Source: Clytia hemisphaerica
Taxonomy: Eukaryota; Cnidaria; Hydrozoa; Leptothecata; Clytiidae
Direction: 5' to 3'
Length of the DNA stretch: 64,000 nt
NCBI GenBank assembly: GCA_902728285.1
Contig: CACVBU010000743.1
Coordinates: 1,392,357 to 1,456,356 of the forward strand
Position numbers and translations under genes: made by a program. Shown in pieces: positions 35,455 through 47,524 of the stretch. A model generated the notes under the pieces. It was not told where the DNA came from. It did no database searches and saw only the letters and a list, made by a program, of their open reading frames with translations. Each line of letters begins with the position of its first letter. Position 1 is the first letter of the stretch.

Positions 35455-38336
35455 TTATCGGACCAAAGCTGCTGGAAGTTTGGCTATTTGAAACTTCCTG
35501 GTCGAGGGGGTTCCATAATTTCGACTTATCTGCAGAACGCTAGCATCGATCCGATCAATCAAATCGTTGAATGCATCTGTCCTCCAATCATGACGACGGA
35601 AAACATGCGTTGTCGTTGGTCCTTCGTCATCCGTCTCTTCATCGGACATCACATTCGCACACGCGTGCTGCCAGAGTTCAGCATCATCACCCTCCTTTTC
35701 CACTTTGTCACGTGCAAGGAAAAGCTAAACGAAGAAACAAATGATCAGTACAGATTTACTAGCTGATAACAAGCTGGATGTTACTTTTGATAGAAATGAG
35801 TCATAATGCGATTTTGAGTTTATTGAAAACATGTTCGTGAGTGTAATATTACAATTTCTTTGGGAAAACTTCAGTGAAGATCATTATTTTCTTATTACTA
35901 CTTTCAAATTAAGCTTACATCGAGCAGGGGGGGGGGGCAAGCAGTTAGTACAGAACACTATGTGTACTAACTGATTCTTGGCAAAATCTGTAACCCACCA
36001 CCACCCCCTGTCACTTAGTACACCGTGTACTAACTGTTTTTGACCTTGCTCAATATATATACCACCCCCAAAAATAAGGATACGTCTCTCTACGCTGCAT
36101 TCCAGGTGAATTTCACACTCCAGAGAGGTTTTATGAGGTGTGTTTTTACCTGTTTTTACCACAAACTACTTTCAAACAAATGAAAATATAACAAATTATG
36201 GAGGTCAATGATGAGAGTGAGTACGAATTTACAAGGACTAGCTGGGACTAGGAAATTTTAGAGTATCTTTTTTATCCTTTTTCATGGTTCCGACTGGGGT
36301 TCTAGCCCCCCCCCCCCCGCCAAATTTAGGTCCCCCCTGAAAGCAAAGTCCCCCCAGCATGATAAAAGTCCTAGGTCCCAGTATTGGGGGAAAGAATTTG
36401 ATGAATAATTTCTTTTTCAAAGTGAATATTTATCAGTTTGTCAATGAAAACTGATGAAAACACTAGTAAATAAAAAATAGTAGTAGTAATTTAGTAGTAG
36501 GGAGAAATAATACTTAGCAAATTAGCAAAATTAATTATACGACTCATGGACCCTTGAGTTCTTAATTGCCCTCTGAAATAGTGCCAAGAGGCTTAACTTT
36601 TTCCAGGAAGCTTTTGCAAAGGACTAAGTTATGTGTAATACAATTTCAAATATAAGCTGTTAAAAGGTATTCCTGACTGTCCTAGAAAGAAGATCCATAA
36701 AAAAGATAGAATCATAAAAAAGATAGAATCATAAACCTGTCATAAACTGATAACAGTAAAAATCTGAGAAATCTAGTTTAAAATTCTCAGTTATTACACC
36801 TTTTTACTTCCAAAATTCTGTATATACCACCCCTTATGGCAGTTAGTACAAAGGTTAACTGTATTTGCAAATTTGCAAATATACACCACCCCTTTTGGCA
36901 GTTAGTACACAGGTGTACTAACTGCATTTCGCAAATTTGAAAAATGGACCCACCACGGTACTAAGTGTCATGGGTGTCGTGTACTAACTGCTTGCCCCCC
37001 CCCCCCTGCATCGAGTGTTTTGCTGTAACTTGACATAAATTTGAAAATGATCTGAAATGATAAAAACTTTCATTCTTACCCTGTGCCTCCTAGTAGTTCT
37101 CCTCTTGGTTGTTTTTGTGTCTGGTCCTTCCTTTTCTTGCCTCTTCAGATTTTCGAAATAGCGATAGATAGCTCCTAAACAAGACAAAAACACATTTAAA
37201 ATTAAATCGACAAATAAACTAATAAATTTGTATTTCCATATTTGCCGAGACAACATCAACACCCTAGAGAAAAGAATAATACTTTCCTAGCAGTTAAGTT
37301 CCGGCAAACACGTAACCCCTTGTTGAATTTATTTTAATATTATACTTTAAGGAGTCTTTATAAGAAGAATGGTCTAATTTAACCTCTTGCAAGGAATAGA
37401 AAACGAGAAAGATGAATAATAAAATCAGTCTTTCAAAAATATTTTAGGTTGTACTTACTGAAAGTTAACTTCTCTTCATAATCCACTTTAGATGTCCGAA
37501 GGGAATTGTAAACTTTCATCTTAATTTCTTTGTTGTGTTTGGAACGGTAACTTTCATTGAAGTTCCATATCGTGTCAACGCTTAAACCATCGTAAGCCAA
37601 ATGTACGTGAGTCTGTAAACAAATAGGGGCAATTAAACATTATAGACTGACTTTTTACAGACAGTTAATTATATGAAATATTATGCTTAGTTGGGGCTTA
37701 GTTTAGAGGGGTCAAGACCCCCCTTAAGTAGGAAGACCCCCTTTAAGTGGCAACCCCCTTACAAAAATGAAAAAAAATTGACCCTTACGAAATTTGCTGA
37801 CTTAAAGTACTTTTATAAATAAAGTACAAGCAATTTTTCAGGTTGAACTTGCTTATTAATAAAATTCTACAATGGAAAAGGGGGAAAATGACGCCGCAGG
37901 CAAAAAAATTACAATTTGAATTGTTAACTGGCTGTCCCAGTTGAACCTTGCTTATAGCTTATACCCTCTCACGAAAATTTTGGAAAGTCTCAGACCCTGA
38001 AGTCTAAGGGTAGAATCTATGTTATAAAATCAAATTATATGAAATGTACCATTTCAAACTACTATCTCTTGAACTACCAAAAGATAAATGCATCAAAAAT
38101 GATAACTTATCAAGGATGGATAAATCTATACTATTAAAAAAGGAAACTTACTGAAAGAGCTGGTGGCAGTTTTCGATCTTTCTCTTTTACTTTATTTTGT
38201 TCTTCCCGTGCATAAATTTCCATAACAAGCACCTTTAAATCTTCATATTTTCGCTCCAGTGTTTCCATATCCTTTTGTTGTTTTATGATTTTCGCATTGA
38301 GTGCATCTTTGACTTGATCAAGTTCCCTAAATTGAA
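35455..38336 (-). CDS. coiled-coil / basic / acidic nuclear-type protein, last four exons
   Basis: Four exons join in frame on the minus strand: 38336-38152, 37612-37459, 37174-37080 and 35724-35455 (stop), giving about 233 residues; the first exon was not found. Exon 1 is a coiled coil (ELDQVKDALNAKIIKQQKD..., EDLKVLVMEIY). Exon 2 holds THVHLAYDGLSVDTIWNFNE and a helix. Exon 3 is basic (AIYRYFENLKRQEKEGPDTK, KRRTTRRHR). Exon 4 is acidic, then HDWRTDAFNDLIDRIDA and a final PAALVR. The plan (coiled coil, YRYF block, RRHR, 'MSDEE', 'WR...FN.LI..ID') reminds me of the C14orf93/DUF4616 group, but I am not sure. It lies downstream of and parallel to the kinase gene. The G-capped element at 35925-37008 fills the last intron. 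Confidence 0.65.
35925..37008. mobile_element. 1.08-kb G-capped element with gtactaactg inverted array
   Basis: CAGGGGGGG...GGCAAGCAGTTAGTACA at the left and TGTACTAACTGCTTGCC...CCCTG at the right are inverted. CATCGAG flanks both sides (35918-35924 and 37009-37015). Both subterminal areas carry palindromic pairs cagttagtacacaggtgtac-taactg-like, about five per element. A further C-run and inverted ctgggactagga/tcctaggtcccag pair at 36240-36385 suggest a nested insert. It lies in an intron. Confidence 0.8.
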
Positions 38337-38686
38337 TGTAGAATAAAAATACAAGCAAAGATCATTTTTTGGTTTCCTGTAACCTTAACCCATCTAGACG
38401 CCTCTCCTGAGATAATTGTCTCCTATAAAAACCACCGTTTTTAAGATGTATAAAAAATTGAGAGCCTTGTTTTGCTAAAATTGATTATTGATACACGTTT
38501 TTTTATAAGAATTGAGTATTTTGGTTAAGGGTGAACATTTTTTTTATTTTTCTATTGTTCTAAACGATAGGCCTACAGTTTGGTTTAACACTAACTCACC
38601 CTGATATTCTGATAGAAGTTATTCTTATAAAAGAAAAAGTGTGTATTACATCGTAACCAAGCAATTGGTACGATAAAAGGAAGATT

Positions 38687-38750
38687 TACCTTAAAGGGAA
38701 CTAATTTTCGCAAAAAATTAGTTACCGGGAAAATTAGTTCCCTTAAGGTA
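38687..38750. mobile_element. 64-bp hairpin MITE of the TACCTTAAGGGAA family
   Basis: taccttaaagggaactaatttt and its inverse aaaattagttcccttaaggta face each other with a short loop (cgcaaaaaattagttaccggg). It is a minimal member of the family and lies between the kinase gene and the coiled-coil gene. Confidence 0.7.
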
Positions 38751-39022
38751 GATAAATTAAAATTTTTCATAAATTTCTCTTTGTTCAAAAATTTTGTTGC
38801 TTCTTAAATGTCTTGTTAAAGTTAAAATAATTCATAACTTCCAAAAAGGGATGGAAAAAATTGTCAAAATAATAATAGAGAGTACAAAGATTATTGAAAA
38901 GAGGAAAAAATGTCTTTTAAGAAAACAGAACTCTAAAGTTAAAATATGATATTCTTATAAAAAGTAAGAAAATATTGTCTAAAAAGTATCAAAACCACTA
39001 CCACTGTATTTAAGTCAGAAGT

Positions 39023-41234
39023 TCAATTGATTTGGTCAAACTTAAGTAAGTTCACCGAACAGTCAATCAAGATGTATCTACTTGCGGGGTCCTCTGTCAA
39101 CATCTTCAAACCTAGGGAAGCCAACTCTTTTATTGATTCAAATTTTCCAATGTTTCTAAAATTATACCCCAACGAGTATACATCTGTGGCCTCAGATTGT
39201 TTTGTCTTTTGAATATTTCGAAGTTCAAAGGCAAGATGCTGATGCCTCTTATTATAAATATCTTGCTCTTTAGAGCCAGGTGCAATATCATACATCATTG
39301 GCGCATTGATGAGAGTGGCTTTACCAAAATCAATTATGCATGGAGAAAGGGAAGGCCTTAAAAGAATATTCTCTCCATGCAAGTCATTGTGAAGAATATT
39401 CTTCTCATGAATATAAGTAAGGCCTTCAACTAACTCCCTGCAAACTTTGAACCACTGTGATTTCTTAATTTTACTTTTTCCAAGAACAGATCTTAGTGTT
39501 TGAGCAGTTGTAATGCTGGTTTTTGAGCCTGATACGAATTCCATTAAAATTGAACCAGAATCAAGTATACCAAATAAATATGGCACAAAACTAGAACCGG
39601 AAAGGTGTTGAAGAACCAAAGCTTCAGCTCTCAAGTCTGCCATGGTTCCTTTGATATTTTTCTTGGCACATGTAATGCCAAGAAAGTTTATCTTGCATAA
39701 TACAACTTCTCCAAAAACACCAGACCATTTAGGATACCCATTGCTGTAAAGAGAGATTTTGTCCTTGGTGAAAGCTGGGATTGTGGACGATAAGGAGGAC
39801 AAAAGCTCATTTCGACAATTTTTCTTCATTTGAGAATATTTGGTTTTTGCAGGCATGGTAAATGCAAGTTTCTGGACTACTCTTCGGTTAATTGGTTTTC
39901 TTTTTGAACTCTGTGTAATTAATTCGTTCTTTAACTTCTTTAACTCCTTTTTGGCATTGATTAAATTGTGTTTCATTTGCTCTTTTGCTTTCCCTTTTCT
40001 CTGCTTAATCTTTCTTTTCATATCTTGTCGATAGTGTTTTCTCCTGTTAATGGATCGCTTAGCCGTTTTTGCTTTTCTGTAAAAAGAATTTTTAAAGCTT
40101 TGAAAAAAATGACAAAAAAAATGCAAAAAATGAGCGTCAAGCTAAATCATGATTTGTACAGTTTAAACATGGTTTAGAATGTTTTGACTGATGATGTTAT
40201 TTTGGCATTTTTAATGACTAACAACATGCACACCCAATCTAACTATTTGGTCAAATTTTGCATGGTTTTTTAGCATTGTAATCAAAACTTGTCTTTTAGT
40301 TTTAAACAATGTACCATCCACATTTGGACACTTTTGAATGGCTAATGCTGATATGTGTTTGGCATGCTAGATGACTACACATATGCCAGATGATACAATG
40401 TTTAAATTCTAAAGGACATTTTAATCTTGTGTTGTTTTACAGAATTGTTTCCACTTTAACAGGATAAATTTTGAATATTGTTTATACAAAGAAAATGTTG
40501 TCAAGAAAGTCTTTGAAATGGTTAAAATCATTTTGCACTCGTAAGCCACAAAACCAAACATTCACAATAAGGAAATAGTTTATTGATGCAAAGGTAATCA
40601 ATTTACTATGACAAAACATAAGTGTAAAGCAATTATTGTTTAAAAAAGCATACCTTTGCGTAATTTGTGAGTCGTCTCTTGAGGTTGAGTCGTCCAAAAT
40701 GGGTAAGGTATCGTCAATATTGTTGTTTCTGAAAAAGAAGAGAGTTTGTGACATTCTGTGACAAGATTCACCAGCTACTCTATGGAATATATTATTGACT
40801 TTGGTAAAAATGGTTTTGATTTTGCTCTCAGATCCCTAACATAACAGGAGGGCCTTGAATTTTAAAATAATGAATTTCAGTAATTCAGTACTTTTTCTAG
40901 TGTTTTCCAATATTAATAAATGCTAGCCAGAAATTAACCATGTGGGAAAGGACAAGTTGAGGGCTTAAAAGCATGTAAAACTTATGCCCAGAAAACAGCC
41001 GGTAACATTGGTCTGTGATAGCAGAATTCAACTGGCCCAACAATTTTTAACAAAGAATCATTCTGAGGGAAAACTAATCGTTTAAAGATAACTCGAGGTC
41101 CCCAAAAAAACCTTAAAATGTTACCTCATATTTGGTGAAGTTTCCTGATTTTGACCTCTAGGGAGTAAGACTTTAACTCCGTTGGGAGTAGAGGTTGCAT
41201 TCAAAACTAACGGTCTTTTGGCAGCTCTTGGCAT
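39023..41234 (-). CDS. protein kinase-domain protein, intact
   Basis: Three exons on the minus strand, 41234-41125, 40728-40654 and 40076-39023, join in frame with GT/AG borders to give 412 residues. Residues about 65-130 are strongly basic and helical (KRKIKQRKGKAKEQMKHNLI). The kinase domain follows: glycine loop as SGVFGEVVLCK, lysine in ITCAKKNIKG, helix-C glutamate in LRAEALVL, catalytic loop HNDLHGENILL (usual HRD changed to HND, Asp near residue 293), IDFGKA for DFG, and TDVYSLG for the F helix. All core catalytic residues are present, so activity is plausible; substrate unknown. There is no signal peptide or membrane segment, and the basic region suggests nuclear or nucleic-acid association. 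Such divergent single-exon-like kinases occur in cnidarian repeat regions (memory). It could be a host gene or cargo of an unrecognised element. Confidence 0.85.
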
Positions 41235-43073
41235 GATGATTTATTGAAGAAAGCTAGAAGAATAAAAATACAGACCCTTACAAAACAACCCATCCATAAA
41301 TTATAAAATCAAAATGTGAAGCTTGTCCAAGGTTTTGACACTTATTTTTTTTGTCACAATAGAAAAGACTTTTGAAATTTTCAGTCAGTTAGAAAAAGAT
41401 CTTCAGAGGGTTAAAGCAAAAAAATTTATTAAACAGTTTGACGAAAAATATACCATGAAAAGGAAAAAGGTACCACAGAAAGGCCACAAAAAGAAATTAA
41501 ATTTAAAAAACTTTAGAAGATAATTTATCATGATACCCATGACAAACCATGGTGAAAAAGGATTTAGACTTACTGAATTATTAGTGGTTGTATGAGGAAA
41601 AAACAATGTAAAGTTAAAAGATCTTTTAAAAACGGTAGATAAGTTTCCAACAAAAAGATTAAACTGTTGATGGATCTTCAGATGATGAGCAGAAGTTAAA
41701 AGGACTCTGTAATCATGTTTTTGGTGTTTTATAGGGAAATTCCCATGCTGGATTTTGTTAACACAATGATCATTTTGTTTTCAGTTGAGTGCTTTACATT
41801 GTTTTACCCATGAAAGTATTGTTTAAATGAGTTTAAAAGGCCCTGGGGTTAAATTTCTGCTTTCTAACTTTTCTATTTTTCATTGTTATTCTTTATTTCT
41901 TCAATCATTCAATCATTGTTTCAAAATGTTATTGCACAAGAGTTTGGAAGGTTCTAGAAGCAATATTTTCACTATAGGTTTGGATAAGTGAGCACAGTCA
42001 GTGATCATTCTTAAGAAGAAGGGAGAGTTTGTTTGTGGTCCATCATGGGCTGGGCTGGGGATACTTGCTAAAAAGGGATATGGTTTGTAAATGCAAAATA
42101 AACTTATCTTTGGCTTCTGGTAGTTCCATCTTTGAATCTTCTTTCAAGTTGAGTTTCAATCTATGATGAGCCTAGATCTAGATTCTGTAAACTCCTTCCC
42201 TTTGTTATAATTTTGCGCGCCACTAAAACTGCAATACGCGCATCAGCGCACAGGCTGACTGCTTTTTCAACATCGGGCTAAACAATAACAAATATGGTAG
42301 CCGCGAGCTACGGAATAATGGAACACGGGTCACCTCTAGACAGCTAGAGACTTCTTTCACTTCACTGTTCACTTTGGTCCCATCATTTCACTTGTTGGCT
42401 GGTATCTACCGCCTGCTGAGTCGTGTAAAAGTTGGTCTCAGCTAGCTTTAAAGAGAAAACGAAGTGACAACAAGCTCTTGTGGACCTGCACTTTTTATCG
42501 GCGTGGGCGATAACAACCATAACGTCAGAACCATTATCCCCACCAAAAACAAAGTTTTAAACCAGACCAGAGGATGAAAACTTGGATGTATGTACCCCTA
42601 TTTGTCCTTGTTTTAATGGTTTTATGTATGAGCATGGGAAAGTAACAAAATCAAAGAAGTATAGAGAATAAACATTGGCTACATCTACAATATCTCATAT
42701 CACAAGAGAAAAACGAACAGCTAGGCAAGCGCAAAGGGGTGTCTCATCATGTCCCCAGTCATTTTGCCTGACTTTTGTATCCGATCCACATGGAACACAG
42801 GCATATTGCTAGCGTGTCAATTTGAAACAACTTATTTATAGCTACTATCTAATTTCCTGCTGGTTTTTTACTGTACTCACATCCATTGAAGTATCTTGTA
42901 CATTACACACTTGATAAAGACATATATAAGTGTCAAAATATTTGTGAAGAAAATGTGTTTTTATCTGTTTTATCCATTCTGGTGACACATTTTTGGCTTT
43001 TATGTTTGACATTGAAGTATGGAGATATCTTTTGGTGGCAATTTAGATATGCGAATATATATATCGATAGTTA
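41235..43073. other. gene-free stretch upstream of the kinase gene
   Basis: No coding region is supported; the open frame at 41323-41523 is low-complexity. A less AT-rich segment at about 42200-42560 could be a regulatory region, but there is no specific motif support. Confidence 0.4.
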
Positions 43074-43081
43074 ATTTGTTA

Positions 43082-43370
43082 ACGACTCTGGACACCGCCG
43101 TACATGGTGCGGTGTTGTACGGCGGGGCTTGATTTAAATGTCCGGTGGGAATGAAAGGTTAACTCTTGAAAACACCATACATTTTCCCACCATACATTAA
43201 ATTTCCCATCGTACAATAGTACGGTGGGAATGCGATCGCGAAAGGGAAAGCACCACCGTACTATGTCCGGTGGGACCACCGAATTTGGTACGGTGGTGAA
43301 ATAGGTTAACTCGAAATCCACCGTACCCACCGGACATCACCGTACAATGTACAGCGGTGTCCAGGGTCGT
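43082..43370. mobile_element. 289-bp MITE with ccaccgtac/ccggtggg motifs and 8-bp target duplication
   Basis: ACGACTCTGGACACCGCCGT at the left and ACAGCGGTGTCCAGGGTCGT at the right are inverted. ATTTGTTA flanks both sides (43074-43081 and 43371-43378). Inside, tacggtgg/ccaccgta and ccggtggg/cccaccgg recur several times in both orientations, so each strand can fold extensively. The 8-bp duplication suits a hAT-type element. Confidence 0.9.
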
Positions 43371-43378
43371 ATTTGTTA

Positions 43379-45210
43379 TGATTGGCCCTAGTTATGGACT
43401 AGTCCGTCGTAACCTCCTAACAGTCAGATTAACTTCCATAAAATAGCTCCTCACTCTATGAAGGCAAAAGCCTAACTGAATACCTAGTAATCTAAGGCTC
43501 TATTTATACTAAAATGATTTAAAATCAATTATGGCATTAACTACCTGGTTGGGGAAAAGTTATTTTATAGAAGTTATTCTGACTGCCAAAAAGGACTATA
43601 TTATGATTGATATTAAGGTGACAACCAAAAATATCTTCTTTTTGTGTCACCCTGGGTGACATTGGGCCCCAATGGACTAAAGAAATCTGTAAATTAGTCA
43701 GATTTTTTAGTTCATCAAAATAGATTTATATGTAAGTGTCTAAGTGTCTGTGTTGGTCAAGTTTGAATTTTGCGACAAAATTTTTTACTGACTGACCAGG
43801 ATATATACTTGTATTTTGGGAATGGCACAAAATGAAGATGTTTATGATTGTCACCTTTTTCTATTTCTATTTTTATGTATTTCTATTTCTATGTAATAAT
43901 TCTTAGGAGGTTTTACAAACCTATTCTCTCGAATATATCATAAATTAAAAATAAAAATAAATAAATAAATAATAAAAATAAAAAATCTATATTCATAAAA
44001 TATACAAAAATACAATGAATGTTGGTTATATAAATAATTTGTTTGCATCTAAAATAATTTATTGTAAATTATGTAAGTTAAAAGGTAAAAGGGTTTGAAG
44101 ATTTAGAATGATAGAGTTACTAGATTACTAGATTTTGAGACTTGAGTAGTTTAGGATTTTAGTTAAGAATTTACTGAGAAAATTATAGTGTTGTTAAGTA
44201 AGAATTTGCTGGGAAATTTGTTAAAATAGTAATATGGAATGTAAATTTAAATTAAAATTTAATTTTACCTTATTATGCCACATAGCAACTTCTGGTAAAA
44301 CTAGGTTTATTTGATGTATTTGATGTGATATGTGTATGTAATGTTACCTGATTGTAACTTACATATATCAAGGAAAAATTATATTGATAAGATTTTACAT
44401 TTTTTATCTATCTATCTATCTATATATTAGTAACATTAGGCCCGAAGGCCCATTCTCGCTACATTATCAGATTTAGGAATGTACAGTTTAGATTTATGAA
44501 GAATAAATTGGGTCAGCTAGTGGGCAGGCTGATTGGTGTCAGTCAGACTTTTAATTCGATAAAATCTGATAATTTCGCTGATATTTAATGATTGGGCAGA
44601 TAGCTATTGTTTCTAACATGACATCCAATGAGAAATAGACAAGCCGTTTCTCTTTTCTCAATCATTAAAGATATTCAGAGATTAGACCTTTAGGAAATTG
44701 CAATGATCTATTGAATCAGTTCTGCATAATTTAATTACTACAGACTGCTATTGGACTAGGAATCATATGTTCTTTTTTATAAGGAAATAAAATCCTCAAG
44801 TTAAAGAAAAAGAAATTTAGATGTTGATATCTTTGGATAGAAGTATAGTTGACAAATTTTGCTTGATACCTGGATTTTAAAGTTTCATTTGAACATTTAA
44901 AAAAGAACTATATATTGGTATTTTCCATTATATTAAGTTATATTATCTATCAGTTTGTACAGGTTGCCCAAATTGTGTCTGAAAGCTAACGCCACCGACT
45001 AAGTTATTCTTTGAAATTTTCAATTTTATTATTTTTTTAAGTTTTGTATATTTTTATAAATTCATTAAACCCAGTTAACTAGGGTCCTGGGAAAGATATT
45101 AAACCAATGTATTAAATGCATCTTTACATCTTTACATCTTTACATTCAATATATTTGTCTAATGATTTTAGAGTTGCAAAATCATGATATAAAATATAAT
45201 TTCTTTTTAG
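43379..45210. other. gene-free AT-rich stretch with microsatellites
   Basis: No gene is visible. Low-complexity tracts include (tttctat)n at 43856-43895, (aaat)n at 43945-43990 and (tatc)n at 44404-44425. A gtcaccctgggtgac palindrome lies near 43645 and ggcccgaaggccc near 44438. The right part may hold the 5' region of the tnp2 gene. Confidence 0.5.
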
Positions 45211-47224
45211 ATGACCTCTAAAAATGACGATAGTACTGCAGTGCGTTTTTGTGCTCTTTGTAAAACAAAATGTTCAAAAGCAACATTTTATAGATCACAT
45301 AACAATGGAAATTGTATTGCTAAAAAACAAAAGCTGATGCCAGCAACTACGGGTTTAAGTCAAAAGAGAAAATTATCAGGTATTTATTTATTTTTTATAA
45401 ATGGGTAATTTCAATGTAAGTATTTTGTCAAGAAACAACACCATGTTGTATCAATAGTTCAATCAACTAAATGATTGTTTTCATTTTCGAATAGTTGAAC
45501 CACCATCTTTCAATGACGAGATATACGATGATTTTCACATGGAAACTCAAACAATGGACAGTGAGCACGATGGACAAATTCCTATAGGTTAGTTTATAAT
45601 GCATTTAATATTCTTCCTAGTACATTATGATACGTGTTGATAGGTTGCAAAAAACAAATGGAAAATGATGAATCTCTAGGTATCTTTTTAATATGAAACG
45701 GGCGGGTCTCCAGTAAGTCAACAGAGAAGTCATTACACAATTTAAATTAAGGAAGGCTTGTGCCATCTATTAAAATCTGCCTATTAAACTTTCTGGGTAA
45801 AAGATTATGAATTTTTGTTAAAAAAATATTTTCAATTATTTACTCGACTTCGATACTTCCTGTTGATGTCTGATTTCTTTCATTTTATAATTTCAGAAAC
45901 TGGTCGAGAATATACTATAGATCAAGAACATCACGATGAGAATGAAGAAAATAACCATGAAATCGATCAACAAAACGAAACAACGGTAAAAAGATCGATG
46001 TTTTTCTTACATTACTTTTGAGAAAAATCAGCCGCCATAAAATGTAAAATATATGTAGAATCGTAAGACATGTCTAAATCAGAATGTTGCATAATTACTT
46101 GAAAACTCTTCACTTTTGTTCTATCTAATTTTATTTCAAAGGAACAGGAGGAGATATGGGAGACTGAAGAGTTACCTGACTATTTCAAGAAAGACAACGA
46201 AACCAGTTACAGAGAGCTTAATTCCAATGTGTGCTTCATTGTAAAATCTTTGCTCAAATGGCAATCAAAGTTTTCCCTGTCGGACAGTTGCATCCTTTCT
46301 TTGTTTCGTTAGGTGAAAAAGATTTTATTTGCAATCAATGTTGTCATTCGGTCAAGTGTTTTAACTGTGATTGTGGATAATATACCCGATTCACTCCACC
46401 TTGCGAGAAGATTAATTCATTTAGAAAGAGACGATTTCGAACAATATGTTGTGTGTCCCAGCTGCTATTTCATTTATCCAAAGGAAGATTCAATCAAGAC
46501 TGATGTCTTGGGTATTTCATTTTTCCTCCTTTTTTTCTTTTAGTAGGTCCTTTTTTCAAACTTTGATTTATGAAAGGAACTATCTATCTATCTAAGAATC
46601 TGACTAAAAAATCTGACCTTTGGCTATGCGTGATTTTTTGTCACTGATTGCCCATTTCTTTGTATGCTTATAGTAAAAGTATCCTAAATCTTTGATTTTG
46701 CTTTACAGGGAGAAAAACAGCAAAGACTTGTGACTATGTACAATTTCGGAAACATCCACAGATACGTTTTCGATCCCCTTGCAGAACTGAACTGCTCAAA
46801 ACTATTCTCAACATAAATGGTGATAAAAGCACTTTTTACCCCAAAAAGGTTTACTGCTATAGAGGTAACTTGGATTTTATTCTGGTGCTATTTTTGTCAC
46901 TTTCGCTGTATGAACACGTAGCAAAATAGTCCTTTTCTACGTCAATTTTCTTCCTTAGAATTTTCAATCGTTTTAACCCAATACAAATTATTTTTAATAG
47001 TAGTCAGTAGTCACTTCCGTAAGACGTTTAAGGTGATTTTAACAAGATTTAGCTCTACTGCCTTCAAATATCATATTCTATTCAAATAACTTAAGTTGAT
47101 GGATAAGGCAGCAATGTCACTATTCTACTTCTAAATATATGAAATATTTTTAGTCATGAATAGAGACAAAAATCGTAAAATGTCTTTTTGCGACAGATAT
47201 CTCTCAAGACAGATATACCGCCTG

Positions 47225-47524
47225 GGTCAGAGGGAGGGATGGGTAGTAAAATCTTGGACATTATGATATTTGCTACCTGATGATGTGACAAAAAAATTAC
47301 CAAAATAGGTAGGTGGTATCTATGTGTAAACTTTTGGTAAGCTTTTACTACCTGGGTAGCTTTTTTTGTGAAATTGGTGGTCTCTTTGTCAAATTGTCCC
47401 GAACAAATTTACTACCAGGGTAGCAAAATACCTATTCCAAAAATCTGGGGGGAAAATTCGTAAAAATCCTTTTACTACTCATATTATGTCTGAGATTTTA
47501 ATACCGACCCCCTCCCCCCCCCTT
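47225..47524. mobile_element. G-capped MITE with actacctgggtag motifs
   Basis: The left end gtcagagggagggatgggta with gtaaaatctt is matched in inverse orientation by aagat-like sequence and ccgaccccctccccccccc on the right (agattttaataccgacccc). Inside, tactacc(t/a)gggtagc palindromic motifs recur. No sure target duplication. It lies in an intron of the tnp2 gene (46865-47601). Confidence 0.6.

Noticed and set aside
35925-37008. G-runs as pure sequencing artefacts
   Set aside because: Their lengths may be unreliable, but they recur at matched inverted ends with target duplications, so they are real features.
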